Part shown: positions 25,181-32,719 of the stretch, piece by piece
How the letters are laid out: every line of letters starts with the position of its first letter
Numbering within the stretch: position 1 is the first letter of the stretch
From: Permianibacter sp046297695
Lineage (GTDB): Bacteria > Pseudomonadota > Gammaproteobacteria > Enterobacterales > Permianibacteraceae
Length of the DNA: 64,000 bases
Assembly: GCA_046297695.1 (NCBI GenBank)
Contig: JBKBHF010000007.1
Span: forward strand, 1 to 64,000
Direction: 5' to 3'
Notes under the pieces: model-generated
Seen by the model: the letters and a program-made list of their open reading frames with translations, nothing else
What the model was told of the DNA's origin: nothing
The model's database searches: none
Made by a program: the position numbers and the translations under genes

Positions 25181-25855
25181 ATGATCCGTTTCAGCGAAGT
25201 CAGCAAGCGTTACCAAAGCGGCCATGAAGCGCTGCGCAAACTGACCTTTGAATTGCAGGAAGGCGAGATGGCTTTCCTGACCGGTCATTCCGGTGCCGGC
25301 AAATCGACCGTGCTGCGGCTGATTGCGCTGATGGAGCGCGCCACGCAAGGCCAGGTCTGGGTCGGCAAGGAAAACCTCAACCGCGTTGCCCGCCGTGGCA
25401 TCCCGTATGTGCGCCGGCAGATCGGCATGATCTTTCAGGATCACCGGCTGCTGTTCGATCGCACGGTGTTCGACAACGTCGCGCTGCCGCTGATCATCGC
25501 CGGTTACCCGCACAAGGAAATCGGCAAGCGGGTGCGCGCGGCGCTCGACATGGTCGGTTTACTGTCGAAAGAAAAATCGACGCCGATCATGCTCTCTGGT
25601 GGTGAGCAGCAGCGCGTCGGCATTGCCCGCGCCGTGGTCAACAAGCCGCCGATTCTGCTCGCCGACGAGCCGACCGGTAACCTCGATCCGGAACTGTCCT
25701 GGGAAATCATGCAGCTCTTTGCCAAATTCAATCAGGTCGGCTGCACCGTGTTGATCGCTTCGCACGATCTGCACTTAATCGAGAACATGGGCAAGCGCAT
25801 CATCAAGCTGAAGAACGGCATGCTCGCACCGGCGGCGGAGGTGGCTCATGGCTGA
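25181..25855 (+). CDS. ftsE: cell division ATP-binding protein FtsE
   Basis: A 224-residue ABC ATPase. FtsE works with FtsX to activate septal murein hydrolases at the division site. Walker A GHSGAGKST, signature LSGGEQQRVGIARA and Walker B LLADEPTGNLDPEL are visible, plus the family start MIRFSEVSKRY. It overlaps ftsX by 8 bases and starts 26 bases after ftsY. Confidence 0.97.
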   Translation: MIRFSEVSKRYQSGHEALRKLTFELQEGEMAFLTGHSGAGKSTVLRLIALMERATQGQVWVGKENLNRVARRGIPYVRRQIGMIFQDHRLLFDRTVFDNVALPLIIAGYPHKEIGKRVRAALDMVGLLSKEKSTPIMLSGGEQQRVGIARAVVNKPPILLADEPTGNLDPELSWEIMQLFAKFNQVGCTVLIASHDLHLIENMGKRIIKLKNGMLAPAAEVAHG

Positions 25856-26816
25856 ATTGCCCGGCGGCGCGGTGCTGTCGAAACCGAGTCTGATTTCCCG
25901 TTTCAAGATGTGGCTGCACGGCCATCAGGATGACGCCAAGAAATCGCTGCGTGATCTGCTGGTGACGCCGTTCAATTCCTTGCTGACCTTTCTGGTGATC
26001 GGTGTGGCGCTGGCATTGCCGACTACGCTGCATGTCGCGCTGAAGAACGGCCAGCAGGTTGCGGGTTCGTTCGAGGGCAGCAGCCAGATCACGCTGTACT
26101 TGAAAGACAGTACGACCGAAGCGGCTGGCCAAGCGCTCGCCGACAAACTCAAGCGCGATGAGCAGATTTCCAGCGCCGTGTTCCAGTCGCGTGAACAGAG
26201 TCTGGCCGAGTTCAAGCAGCTGTCCGGTTTTGGTGAGGCGCTCGATTACCTCGACGAGAATCCGTTGCCGGCAGTGGTGATCGTGCAGCCGGCGCTCGGC
26301 ATCAAGGACGCCGAGCAGGTCGAACTGCTGGTGTCACGGCTCAATGTCTTGAGCGAAGTACAGGAAGCCCAGCTCGATTTGGCCTGGCTGCGCCGTTTGC
26401 AGGCGCTGATGCAGGTCGGTGAAAGGGTCGCATCGGCGCTGGCGCTGCTGCTTGGGCTGGCGGTGATCCTCATCATCGGCAACACCATCCGGCTCGCCAT
26501 CCAGAACCGCCGGGCCGAGATCGAAGTGATCAAGCTGGTCGGCGCCACCGACGCCTTCATCCGGCGGCCGTTCCTGTACAGCGGGCTCTGGCATGGCCTG
26601 TTCGGCGGCGTGCTGGCCTGGATACTGGTCAGCATCGCACTGTGGTGGCTGGACGATCCGGTCAATCAGCTAGCCGGGCTGTACCAGAGCCAGTACCGGG
26701 TGATCGGGCTGTCGTTCAGCGAGGTGTTGAAGGTCGTTGCCTTCGCGACCCTGCTCGGCCTCGGCGGCTCCTGGTTGTCGGTAACCCGGCATCTGCGCGA
26801 GATCGAGCCGCGCTGA
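25848..26816 (+). CDS. ftsX: cell division protein FtsX
   Basis: A 322-residue membrane partner of FtsE. A cytoplasmic N terminus precedes the first membrane helix (residues about 42-62, LLTFLVIGVALALP), then a periplasmic loop, then three membrane helices from about 195 on (VASALALLLGLAVILIIG, a segment near GLWHGLFGGVLAWILVSIALWW, and VVAFATLLGLGGSWLS). It ends RHLREIEPR. The last 32 bases of the gene are repeated with two synonymous changes at 28772-28803, beyond an inserted block, so the 3' end marks a recombination junction. In relatives rpoH normally follows directly. Confidence 0.96.
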   Translation: MAELPGGAVLSKPSLISRFKMWLHGHQDDAKKSLRDLLVTPFNSLLTFLVIGVALALPTTLHVALKNGQQVAGSFEGSSQITLYLKDSTTEAAGQALADKLKRDEQISSAVFQSREQSLAEFKQLSGFGEALDYLDENPLPAVVIVQPALGIKDAEQVELLVSRLNVLSEVQEAQLDLAWLRRLQALMQVGERVASALALLLGLAVILIIGNTIRLAIQNRRAEIEVIKLVGATDAFIRRPFLYSGLWHGLFGGVLAWILVSIALWWLDDPVNQLAGLYQSQYRVIGLSFSEVLKVVAFATLLGLGGSWLSVTRHLREIEPR

Positions 26817-26817
26817 G
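26786..26817 (+). repeat. direct repeat copy 1: 3' end of ftsX
   Basis: The last 32 bases of ftsX, starting CCGGCATCTGCGCGAG and including the TGA plus the next base. It matches 28772-28803 at 30 of 32 positions. Both differences are third-position and silent in the FtsX frame (ATC/ATT, CGC/CGT). The two copies bracket an AT-rich two-gene insert. Confidence 0.9.
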
Positions 26818-26969
26818 ACTGCGGCGGTCAAGGGCACGTTTGGGATGTACAAATTTATACAAAAGTACAAGTTAATTAAATCTAGACTCTCTCCGCTTTA
26901 TTGTTTCGCATCGAAAGTCGCAAACCTAAACGCGCTTTTCGACACGGGTTATCACGGAGAGAAGATTCG

Positions 26970-27584
26970 ATGAAATTCAAAGGTTTTTCAATTGGTTTCA
27001 TAGCGTTTGCGTTGCTCGCTTGTACGGCCATTGCCAACGATTCCCGGCATGGCCTTACGTATGAAAAAGAGTCGCAGCATCTCGAGCAAGTGCGCGAGGA
27101 AATGAAATCTGAATTCAAAAAAGCAAAAGTGAAGTCGCGGGAATCATTTATTGCCTACCTAAATCATCATCCTGACAAGCTGCCCAATTTCCGTTCCATG
27201 TTCGATATCGAACGTGATGCGTTCATCAATTCCCTGCACTTCACTGAACATGGCTTGGCGGGGTTTTACATGATGGATATCGTTCGCTATATGCCAGCTG
27301 AGGAAATTCAAGAGCTATTGGGGTTGTTCAATGCTCAACATCATTTGCCAGCAGTTCTGAAATATTCGCCTTTCACGAAATCTGTCAGCAGTTTAAGTGA
27401 AGGCAAGTTCGGTGGTGACAGTCCTGCGGTGAGTCTGTACGCCACCTGGAATGATCATCAATGCACCTCTCGCGGATGCCAAGCAAATTGGGGATCTGTT
27501 TGCAACTCGACGACCTGCACAGGTGATCGTACATGCCCCTATCCTCTTTCATGTCGTGGCCCTGGCGTGACGATTCCATACTGA
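26970..27584 (+). CDS. secreted protein with cysteine-rich C terminus, unknown function
   Basis: A 204-residue protein with a signal peptide (MKFKGFSIGFIAFALLACTA, cut probably after AIA at 23). A helical, charged middle part (residues 28-135) is followed by a C-terminal tail with six Cys at 165, 170, 178, 183, 189 and 195, compatible with three disulfides. An RBS-like CGGAGAGAAG lies upstream. The coding region is clearly AT-richer than ftsX or rpoH, and the 150 bases before it are very AT-rich. It pairs with the exported thioredoxin-like gene downstream, and both sit between the two ftsX 3'-end copies. No family recognised; a secreted effector or toxin-like protein with disulfides is one possibility, not shown. 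Confidence 0.7.
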   Translation: MKFKGFSIGFIAFALLACTAIANDSRHGLTYEKESQHLEQVREEMKSEFKKAKVKSRESFIAYLNHHPDKLPNFRSMFDIERDAFINSLHFTEHGLAGFYMMDIVRYMPAEEIQELLGLFNAQHHLPAVLKYSPFTKSVSSLSEGKFGGDSPAVSLYATWNDHQCTSRGCQANWGSVCNSTTCTGDRTCPYPLSCRGPGVTIPY

Positions 27585-27758
27585 GTGACGGCGCGGTGTA
27601 GCAATTTATAATCCTGTGGGTTTTGTGAGCGAGAGCGCGCAAGGCCCATTTTTTTTCGGTCAATGGTGGAGGCAGGTACTCTTAAGTAATCCTCGGCCGC
27701 CTGCGAATACGATGGCTGTCTTTTTCCAGTATTGACCATAGGTATGGGGAGTGGGGTT

Positions 27759-28670
27759 ATGGGGTTGGGCTGTCTGCGGAGTTCGTGTTTCTCTGTTCTT
27801 TTTCTCTCTCTTGCCGCAATTGCTGACGATTTCCCGCTTAGGGACTTTTCGGAAGAGGCAACCAGAGCATTCTTGCCTGTCCCTCAATCGCTTGATGAGC
27901 ACGGAATTGATCGAATGCCGCGTGAGTTTGCTGCGTTGACTTCAAAATACATTGACAGGCTAAAACAAGAAAAACTCTCAGCGTATACAGAAGATGAGGC
28001 TGCTCGTTTCTTCGAACGGTTGTCGATGGTGATATTCTACACTCATGACGCAAGGCTCTTTTCCGTTCAAGAACGACTGGCACGATATGCTCGTGAGGCC
28101 GGATATAAGCTTCAATTAGATAAGCCACTTTTTGAATCCGCATTGCGTGTAGGTGACTTTGAGTCGGCACGGAGTATCTGGCGTCAAAATGAAAGTGTAT
28201 CCGAGATCGAGCCGCCCACCATTCTCTATGCCGATGCGTTTGATCCTCGATATCGTTTTGCTTTGAGCGCGGACCTGGCGCGAGGGGGGTGGCTGGCTCA
28301 TAACGTGGGCTGGGAACAAGGCGCCAAGGTTTTCGTTCTGACATGGGCAGAATGCCAGTTTACAAAACGAGCGGTGGAGGCCATTTCTGCCGATCCAGAA
28401 TTGGAATCTTTTTTTTCGGCATCTGCGACATGGCTTCTTGAGCCGGACGCAAATGATGATTTTTCTTTTTTGTCGGGGAAGCAAAAGGGTGTCCAGCTTG
28501 GTCGTTGGGCGAAGATCCAATACATGCGCGACTGGCCTGAATTCCCGCAAAAACTTAGCCCGACCTTTGTTTTCGTCAAAGATGGGAAGCTCATTCAGCG
28601 TATCGATGGCTGGGAAGGCGAGAAGACATTGAAAGATTTGCGCAGCTCAGTCAACGCGCTGGCTGAATAG
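27759..28670 (+). CDS. exported protein with C-terminal thioredoxin-like domain, single active-site Cys
   Basis: A 303-residue protein with a signal peptide (MGLGCLRSSCFSVLFLSLAA). Residues 30-180 are mainly helical and unassigned. Residues 188-303 look like a thioredoxin fold: AKVFVLTWAECQFTKRAVE (active-site position W-A-E-C-x-x-T), a cis-Pro in LSPTFVFVKDGKLIQRIDGWEGEKT, and a final helix. Only one Cys (199) is present where CxxC is usual, so it may be a mixed-disulfide or non-redox relative. The start ATG gives the best signal peptide; an ATG 15 bases upstream is possible. Base composition is AT-rich like its partner gene. It may assist folding or act on the Cys-rich secreted protein upstream. 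Confidence 0.68.
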   Translation: MGLGCLRSSCFSVLFLSLAAIADDFPLRDFSEEATRAFLPVPQSLDEHGIDRMPREFAALTSKYIDRLKQEKLSAYTEDEAARFFERLSMVIFYTHDARLFSVQERLARYAREAGYKLQLDKPLFESALRVGDFESARSIWRQNESVSEIEPPTILYADAFDPRYRFALSADLARGGWLAHNVGWEQGAKVFVLTWAECQFTKRAVEAISADPELESFFSASATWLLEPDANDDFSFLSGKQKGVQLGRWAKIQYMRDWPEFPQKLSPTFVFVKDGKLIQRIDGWEGEKTLKDLRSSVNALAE

Positions 28671-28771
28671 CGTCTACTCCGTTGGAGTCGTATTACGGGC
28701 CTGACTTCAGGGCGGGGCGCAGACCAGCTGGGACGGGCCTTTGCATGGCCGCCCTTCCCTAGGGCTGTTCT

Positions 28772-28803
28772 CCGGCATCTGCGCGAGATTGAGCCGCGTT
28801 GAG
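28772..28803 (+). repeat. direct repeat copy 2: orphan 3' end of ftsX
   Basis: A 32-base copy of the ftsX 3' end that still spells RHLREIEPR and a stop but is not attached to any gene. It precedes a hairpin and the rpoH control region, the position where ftsX would end if the insert were absent. It is therefore likely the residual end of the original resident ftsX. Confidence 0.85.
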
Positions 28804-28810
28804 GCCGCTG

Positions 28811-28843
28811 GCGGGCTGAAATCTGTACGATGGTTCAGCCCGC
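28811..28843 (+). terminator. hairpin after the residual ftsX end
   Basis: GCGGGCTGAA and TTCAGCCCGC form a perfect 10-bp stem with a 13-base loop. No T tract follows. It may be the ancestral ftsYEX terminator or an attenuating structure before rpoH. Confidence 0.5.
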
Positions 28844-28848
28844 CGACT

Positions 28849-28863
28849 GTAACAGCCTGTTAC
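28849..28863. promoter_or_regulatory. 15-bp palindrome upstream of rpoH
   Basis: GTAACAG-C-CTGTTAC is a perfect inverted repeat with a 1-base centre, 22 bases upstream of the CIRCE element. It could be an operator for an unidentified regulator of rpoH; no known consensus was matched. Confidence 0.4.
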
Positions 28864-28884
28864 CTCCCGGAACTCCGACCCCCG

Positions 28885-28911
28885 CTAGCACTCTCATGGG
28901 CCGAGTGCTAA
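28885..28911. promoter_or_regulatory. CIRCE element (HrcA operator) upstream of rpoH
   Basis: CTAGCACTC, nine bases, GAGTGCTAA. The CIRCE consensus is TTAGCACTC-N9-GAGTGCTAA, so only the first base differs and both the arm pairing and the N9 spacing are exact. It ends 49 bases before the rpoH start codon. HrcA binds CIRCE to repress chaperone operons; here the operator would place the heat-shock sigma factor under HrcA. Confidence 0.88.
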
Positions 28912-28921
28912 ATTGACCCTG

Positions 28922-28951
28922 CCCCGGATGCCGGGGGGGTAGTTAAGGAGG
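28922..28951 (+). promoter_or_regulatory. rpoH leader hairpin and strong ribosome binding site
   Basis: CCCCGG-ATG-CCGGGG forms a small GC-rich hairpin in the untranslated leader. The near-perfect Shine-Dalgarno AAGGAGG follows at 28945-28951, nine bases before the ATG. The adjoining G run could pair alternatively, so temperature-dependent access is conceivable but unproven. Confidence 0.45.
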
Positions 28952-28959
28952 GGTATCCC

Positions 28960-29808
28960 ATGAGCAAGAGCCTGGCCGTCATGCCGATTGTCCCGCAGGG
29001 CAGTCTGGAGGCCTACGTCGCCACCATCAACAGCATTCCGTTGCTGTCGGCGGAGGACGAGCACGCCCTTGCGGTGCGTTACACCGAACAGGGCGACCTC
29101 GACGCCGCCAAGCAGCTGGTGCTGTCACACCTGCGCTTCGTCGTCCACATTGCCCGGTCCTACAGCGGTTACGGGCTGCCGCAAGGCGATCTGATTCAGG
29201 AAGGCAACATCGGCCTGATGAAGGCGGTCAAACGGTTCAACCCGAACGTCGGGGTCCGCTTGGTGTCGTTTGCCGTGCACTGGATCAAAGCCGAAATCCA
29301 CGAATACGTGTTGAAGAACTGGCGCATCGTCAAGGTGGCCACCACCAAGGCCCAGCGCAAACTGTTCTTCAACCTGCGCAAGAACAAAACCGGCTTGAAC
29401 TGGCTGACCGCCGATGAAACCGCTGCCGTCGCCAAAGAGCTGAAAGTGCCGGAAGCGGAAGTGCGCCGGATGGAAGCGCGGCTGTACTCGCGCGATGCCA
29501 GCTTCGATGCGCCGACCGACAGCGACGACGATGTATTCGCTCCGGAACAGTATCTGGAAGACAACCGCTATGATCCGGCCCGTGCGCTGGAAGAAGGCCA
29601 GTATCAGGCCCGCCAGGAAGATCTGCTGCTGGAAGCGATGGGCTCGCTCGATGAGCGCAGCAAGTCGATTCTGAAGCGGCGCTGGCTCGACGACAACAAG
29701 GCCACGTTGCAGGAACTGGCCGATGAATACGGCGTCTCGGCCGAGCGGATTCGCCAAATCGAAACCAATGCGATGAAGAAGCTGAAGACCGCGATTCTCG
29801 CGGCCTGA
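28960..29808 (+). CDS. rpoH: RNA polymerase sigma-32 factor RpoH
   Basis: A 282-residue heat-shock sigma factor. Region 2 is visible (LVLSHLRFVVHIARSYSGYG, DLIQEGNIGLMKAVKRFNP and the -10 recognition stretch VRLVSFAVHWIKAEIHEYVL). The RpoH box, unique to this factor, is AQRKLFFNLRKNK. Region 4 is LDERSKSILKRRWLDDNKATLQELADEYGVSAERIRQIE. Length is normal. It lies downstream of the residual ftsX end, with a CIRCE operator, a palindrome and a strong RBS upstream, and ends at a bidirectional terminator. Confidence 0.97.
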   Translation: MSKSLAVMPIVPQGSLEAYVATINSIPLLSAEDEHALAVRYTEQGDLDAAKQLVLSHLRFVVHIARSYSGYGLPQGDLIQEGNIGLMKAVKRFNPNVGVRLVSFAVHWIKAEIHEYVLKNWRIVKVATTKAQRKLFFNLRKNKTGLNWLTADETAAVAKELKVPEAEVRRMEARLYSRDASFDAPTDSDDDVFAPEQYLEDNRYDPARALEEGQYQARQEDLLLEAMGSLDERSKSILKRRWLDDNKATLQELADEYGVSAERIRQIETNAMKKLKTAILAA

Positions 29809-29822
29809 TGATGCAGACCAAC

Positions 29823-29850
29823 AAAAAACCCGGCGCATGTCGGGTTTTTT
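29823..29850. terminator. bidirectional terminator after rpoH
   Basis: AAAAAACCCG, an 8-base loop, CGGGTTTTTT. It serves rpoH and the convergent membrane-protein gene. Confidence 0.85.
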
Positions 29851-29866
29851 GTTTTTCCGCTGTGGG

Positions 29867-30430
29867 TTAGCGCCGGCGGCGAGCCGCCAGCAACAGCAGC
29901 CCACCGAGCGCGAGCAGTGCCAGCGGTGCCGGCACCGGCACGGCGCGGGTGGTGATGCGCAAATGGATGCTGTTGACGCCGGTTGCGCCCACCGGCACCC
30001 AGCCGGCGGCAACGTTGTCGGCATTCAGGAAACCGCCATCCCACGGATCGGTAAAGTAGTTGCTGAACGGGGCATAAAAGCCGGCATCGGCCAGCAAGGT
30101 GTCGCCGATGAAAAACGCGAGGCTAGCACTCGCAATCGCGAGAAACACCAACCAGCCGGCGGGCAAACAGAGCCACCATGGCCAGCGTCGGGCCAGCCAG
30201 CTAAAGCTGAGGCAGTAACCAATCAGGGCCAGCAGGCCGTAAAGCGTCGATAGTGCTGCCTGCGCCGCAAATGTTGGACCGTGCGCCAGCGTCAGAAAGA
30301 GCAGAATCGGCCCGACGATGATCGGAAAGCCGGCGAGCAGACCCGCAACGCGTGCGCCCCAACGGGCACCGGCCAGACTGACCAGCAATATCAGTGTCGG
30401 CACCAGGGTCAGTTTCAATAGCAACAGCAT
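29867..30430 (-). CDS. membrane protein with PEP-CTERM-like C-terminal tail, possible gene fusion
   Basis: A 187-residue protein in two unlike halves. Residues 1-107 hold about four membrane helices (LLKLTLVPTLILLVSLAG, VAGLLAGFPIIVGPILLFL, ALSTLYGLLALIGYCLSFSWL, GWLVFLAIASASLAFF), like small multi-pass proteins. Residues 108-160 read as a soluble secreted segment (DPWDGGFLNADNVAAGWVPVGA). Residues 164-187 (VPVPAPLALLALGGLLLLAA then RRRR) look like a PEP-CTERM sorting tail: a VPxP-like motif, one hydrophobic helix and an Arg cluster. A sorting tail on a multi-pass protein is unusual and suggests fusion by deletion of two adjacent genes. The ATG of MLLLLKL is chosen. Confidence 0.6.
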   Translation of the reverse strand: MLLLLKLTLVPTLILLVSLAGARWGARVAGLLAGFPIIVGPILLFLTLAHGPTFAAQAALSTLYGLLALIGYCLSFSWLARRWPWWLCLPAGWLVFLAIASASLAFFIGDTLLADAGFYAPFSNYFTDPWDGGFLNADNVAAGWVPVGATGVNSIHLRITTRAVPVPAPLALLALGGLLLLAARRRR

Positions 30431-30652
30431 CGGCTGGACACAGGGAGCAAAAGACGGGCGCGGCAGTCTACGCAATTCCCGTTCCCCCTGGGTGAAGCTG
30501 GTGCCGGTCGCCATGACTTTCGACACTGTTGGCGACGGTGGGGGTTCAGCCAACATTCACCACGTTGTGCCAACCTGCCCCGGCGATGAGGCAGCGATGA
30601 CCGAATTGTTCCTGTCCTGCATCAGCAGGCCCCCCAAGGAGAGTGCTTACCG

Positions 30653-31639
30653 ATGAACAAGATCCGATTGTTGATGGTCATGCTGGGTGCAGCGACACTG
30701 TCGCAGGCGTTGATTGCTGCCGAACCGAATCGCTACGCCAATGCCGGCTATGCTGGCCCGGAAGGCACGGTCGCACTGCTGCTGAAAGCCGATACCAACG
30801 CCGTCGAAGCGCAGAGCCTGTTCGGCCAGCTGTTTGCGCGTCACGATGATTTTGAAACCGTGGTCGAATTGCTCGAAGAGGCGGCCGAGGCCGACGATGC
30901 CGGCGCGCTGCCCCATCTGCGCTTTGCCCAGGCCAGCTGCCAGCTCGCCAACCATCCGGACACCGGCATGTTGAGCAAGCCCGGGCTCGCCAGTGATTGC
31001 CGCGCCAGTTTCGAGCAAGCCAGCAAGCTCGATCCCAAGCTGCTGCCGGCCTGGCAAGGCTTGTTTGATTACTACCGGATGGCGCCGGCCATTGCTGGCG
31101 GCGATGTCGACAAGGCGAGAGCGATAATCGGCAAGATCGCTGTGCTCGATCCGGCCGAGGCGGAGCTCGCCAAGGCGACATTGGCCGCGATGGACGAACA
31201 AATCGACCAGATGCGCAGTCACTTCGCCAAAGCCGCTGAACTGAAACCGACGGAAGCCGAAAGCTATCGCTTCCGTGAAGCGCTGGCGCTGATGCGCTTC
31301 AACCAGTTTGAACCGGCCTATGCCGTATTGCAGTCGCTGCAGGCGAGCAGCGAACCGGCGATGGCAACACAGGTTCAGTATCAGCTCGGCCGTATCGCTG
31401 TGTTGGCCAGCAAGGCCGACTGGTATGCCGACGCCGAGCGTCAGCTGCAGGCCTATCTGGCACGCACCGATCTGACCTCGGACATGCCGGCCAAATCCTG
31501 GGCAGCATTCCGGCTTGGCCAAGTGTATGAGTTGATGGGCAAGGCCGAACTGTCGCGAAAGCAATACCTCTGGGCAGCGAGTCAACAGCCGGATGAGTTG
31601 CTGAAAGCCGAGCTGAAAAAGAAAGGCATCAAAGCCTGA
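30653..31639 (+). CDS. exported tetratricopeptide-repeat protein
   Basis: A 328-residue protein with a signal peptide (MNKIRLLMVMLGAATLSQALIAA, cut before EPN) and helix pairs of TPR type, for example SFEQASKLDPKLLPAWQGLFDYY, HFAKAAELKPTEAESYRF and FRLGQVYELMGKAELSRKQYLWA. It has a strong RBS (AAGGAGAG). TPR proteins of the periplasm act as protein-protein adaptors; the partner is unknown. It is followed at 93 bases by a solute-binding lipoprotein gene. Confidence 0.75.
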   Translation: MNKIRLLMVMLGAATLSQALIAAEPNRYANAGYAGPEGTVALLLKADTNAVEAQSLFGQLFARHDDFETVVELLEEAAEADDAGALPHLRFAQASCQLANHPDTGMLSKPGLASDCRASFEQASKLDPKLLPAWQGLFDYYRMAPAIAGGDVDKARAIIGKIAVLDPAEAELAKATLAAMDEQIDQMRSHFAKAAELKPTEAESYRFREALALMRFNQFEPAYAVLQSLQASSEPAMATQVQYQLGRIAVLASKADWYADAERQLQAYLARTDLTSDMPAKSWAAFRLGQVYELMGKAELSRKQYLWAASQQPDELLKAELKKKGIKA

Positions 31640-31732
31640 TCGGCTAGTGGCAAAAAAATCGAACAAACGCACCAGAAATGGTGGGCGCTTTGGGCTACGC
31701 TTGAACCAGTTATTGCTCGTGAGGCGCTCACC

Positions 31733-32587
31733 ATGTCCATTCGCTCCCTGTTTCCCGCTGCCCTGTTGACCCTGCTGATGGCCTGCTCCGGCGAAGCGCC
31801 GCCGACCGAGACGGCGACTGAAGCCACACCAGCGACAGCCGAGACCGCGGCAACACCGGCGACAACGGCCGCACCGTCCGGCAGCTGCGCGCTGGTCATG
31901 GGCTGGGACCCGTACGAGCCCTATCAATTCGCCGATTCGGATGGCAACGTCCGCGGCCTCGATGTCGAGCTGGTCAGCGAAATGGCCAAGGACGCCGGCT
32001 GCAGCCTCAGCTTTGTCCAGAAAGACTGGGCCGGTCTGATTGGTGATTTGCGCGCCGGTACGGTCAGCATTCTGGCCGGTGCGTCGCGCGTGGCCGAACG
32101 CGAAGCGTTTGCACTGTTCTCGCAGCCTTATCGGCAGGAAACCTTCTCGCTCTATGTCCGTGCCGGCGAGAACGATCGCTGGCAAGCGAGTTCATTGGCC
32201 GAACTGGTCGGCGGCGACAAAAAGATGCGCATCGGCATCACCGACGGCTACGTCTATGGCAGCGAGCTGGAGCAGTTGCTCGATGATGCCGCCTTGAGTC
32301 CGCAGTTCATTTCCGCGCCGTTCAGCGAAGCGCACGCCGCCAATATGCTGGAAAACAAAATCGACGGCATGCTCGAAGATCCGTTTGTTGCTGCCGCCAT
32401 GATCAGCCGGAAGAAGCTCTCGGACGATATCGTCCGCAGTGGCTTCCAAATCAAGACTGGTGAGGTCAGCCTGATGTTCAGCAAAGCATCGGTGGCACCG
32501 GAAACCGTGGCCGCGTTCGACAAGGCCTTGACCGCGATGCGTCAGGATGGCCGTTACGATCAGATCATCCAGCGTTACCTGCCCTGA
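31733..32587 (+). CDS. periplasmic solute-binding lipoprotein, SBP family 3
   Basis: A 284-residue lipoprotein. A signal peptide ends in LLMAC with the lipid-modified Cys at 18, followed by a Thr/Ala-rich linker (TETATEATPATAETAA). The type 3 binding fold starts LVMGWDPYEPYQFADSDGNVRGLDVELVSEMAKDAG and continues with WAGLIGDLRAGTVSILAGASRVAEREAFALFSQPY. Such proteins bind amino acids or similar small polar molecules, but no ABC permease or ATPase gene is adjacent, so it could also act as a stand-alone sensor. Confidence 0.82.
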   Translation: MSIRSLFPAALLTLLMACSGEAPPTETATEATPATAETAATPATTAAPSGSCALVMGWDPYEPYQFADSDGNVRGLDVELVSEMAKDAGCSLSFVQKDWAGLIGDLRAGTVSILAGASRVAEREAFALFSQPYRQETFSLYVRAGENDRWQASSLAELVGGDKKMRIGITDGYVYGSELEQLLDDAALSPQFISAPFSEAHAANMLENKIDGMLEDPFVAAAMISRKKLSDDIVRSGFQIKTGEVSLMFSKASVAPETVAAFDKALTAMRQDGRYDQIIQRYLP

Positions 32588-32607
32588 GCGGTATGATCGC
32601 GATATGC

Positions 32608-32633
32608 AAACGGCGGCCATTGGCCGCCGTTTT
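32608..32633. terminator. bidirectional terminator
   Basis: AAACGGCGGCC-ATT-GGCCGCCGTTTT forms a near-perfect hairpin between the solute-binding protein gene and the convergent reductase gene. Confidence 0.85.
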
Positions 32634-32719
32634 GGCTTTCCACTGAATCGTGTTTCTGTTGCTTCGTAGTTCTGCCGCGTCGGGTTTTGGCTGGGTCGTT
32701 TTTCCAGCGGCGCCGGAGC

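Noticed and set aside
26818..28771. Reading the ftsX insert as a complete mobile element
   Set aside because: No integrase, transposase or terminal inverted repeats are present, and the flanking repeats differ silently, which argues against site-specific or transposition mechanisms.
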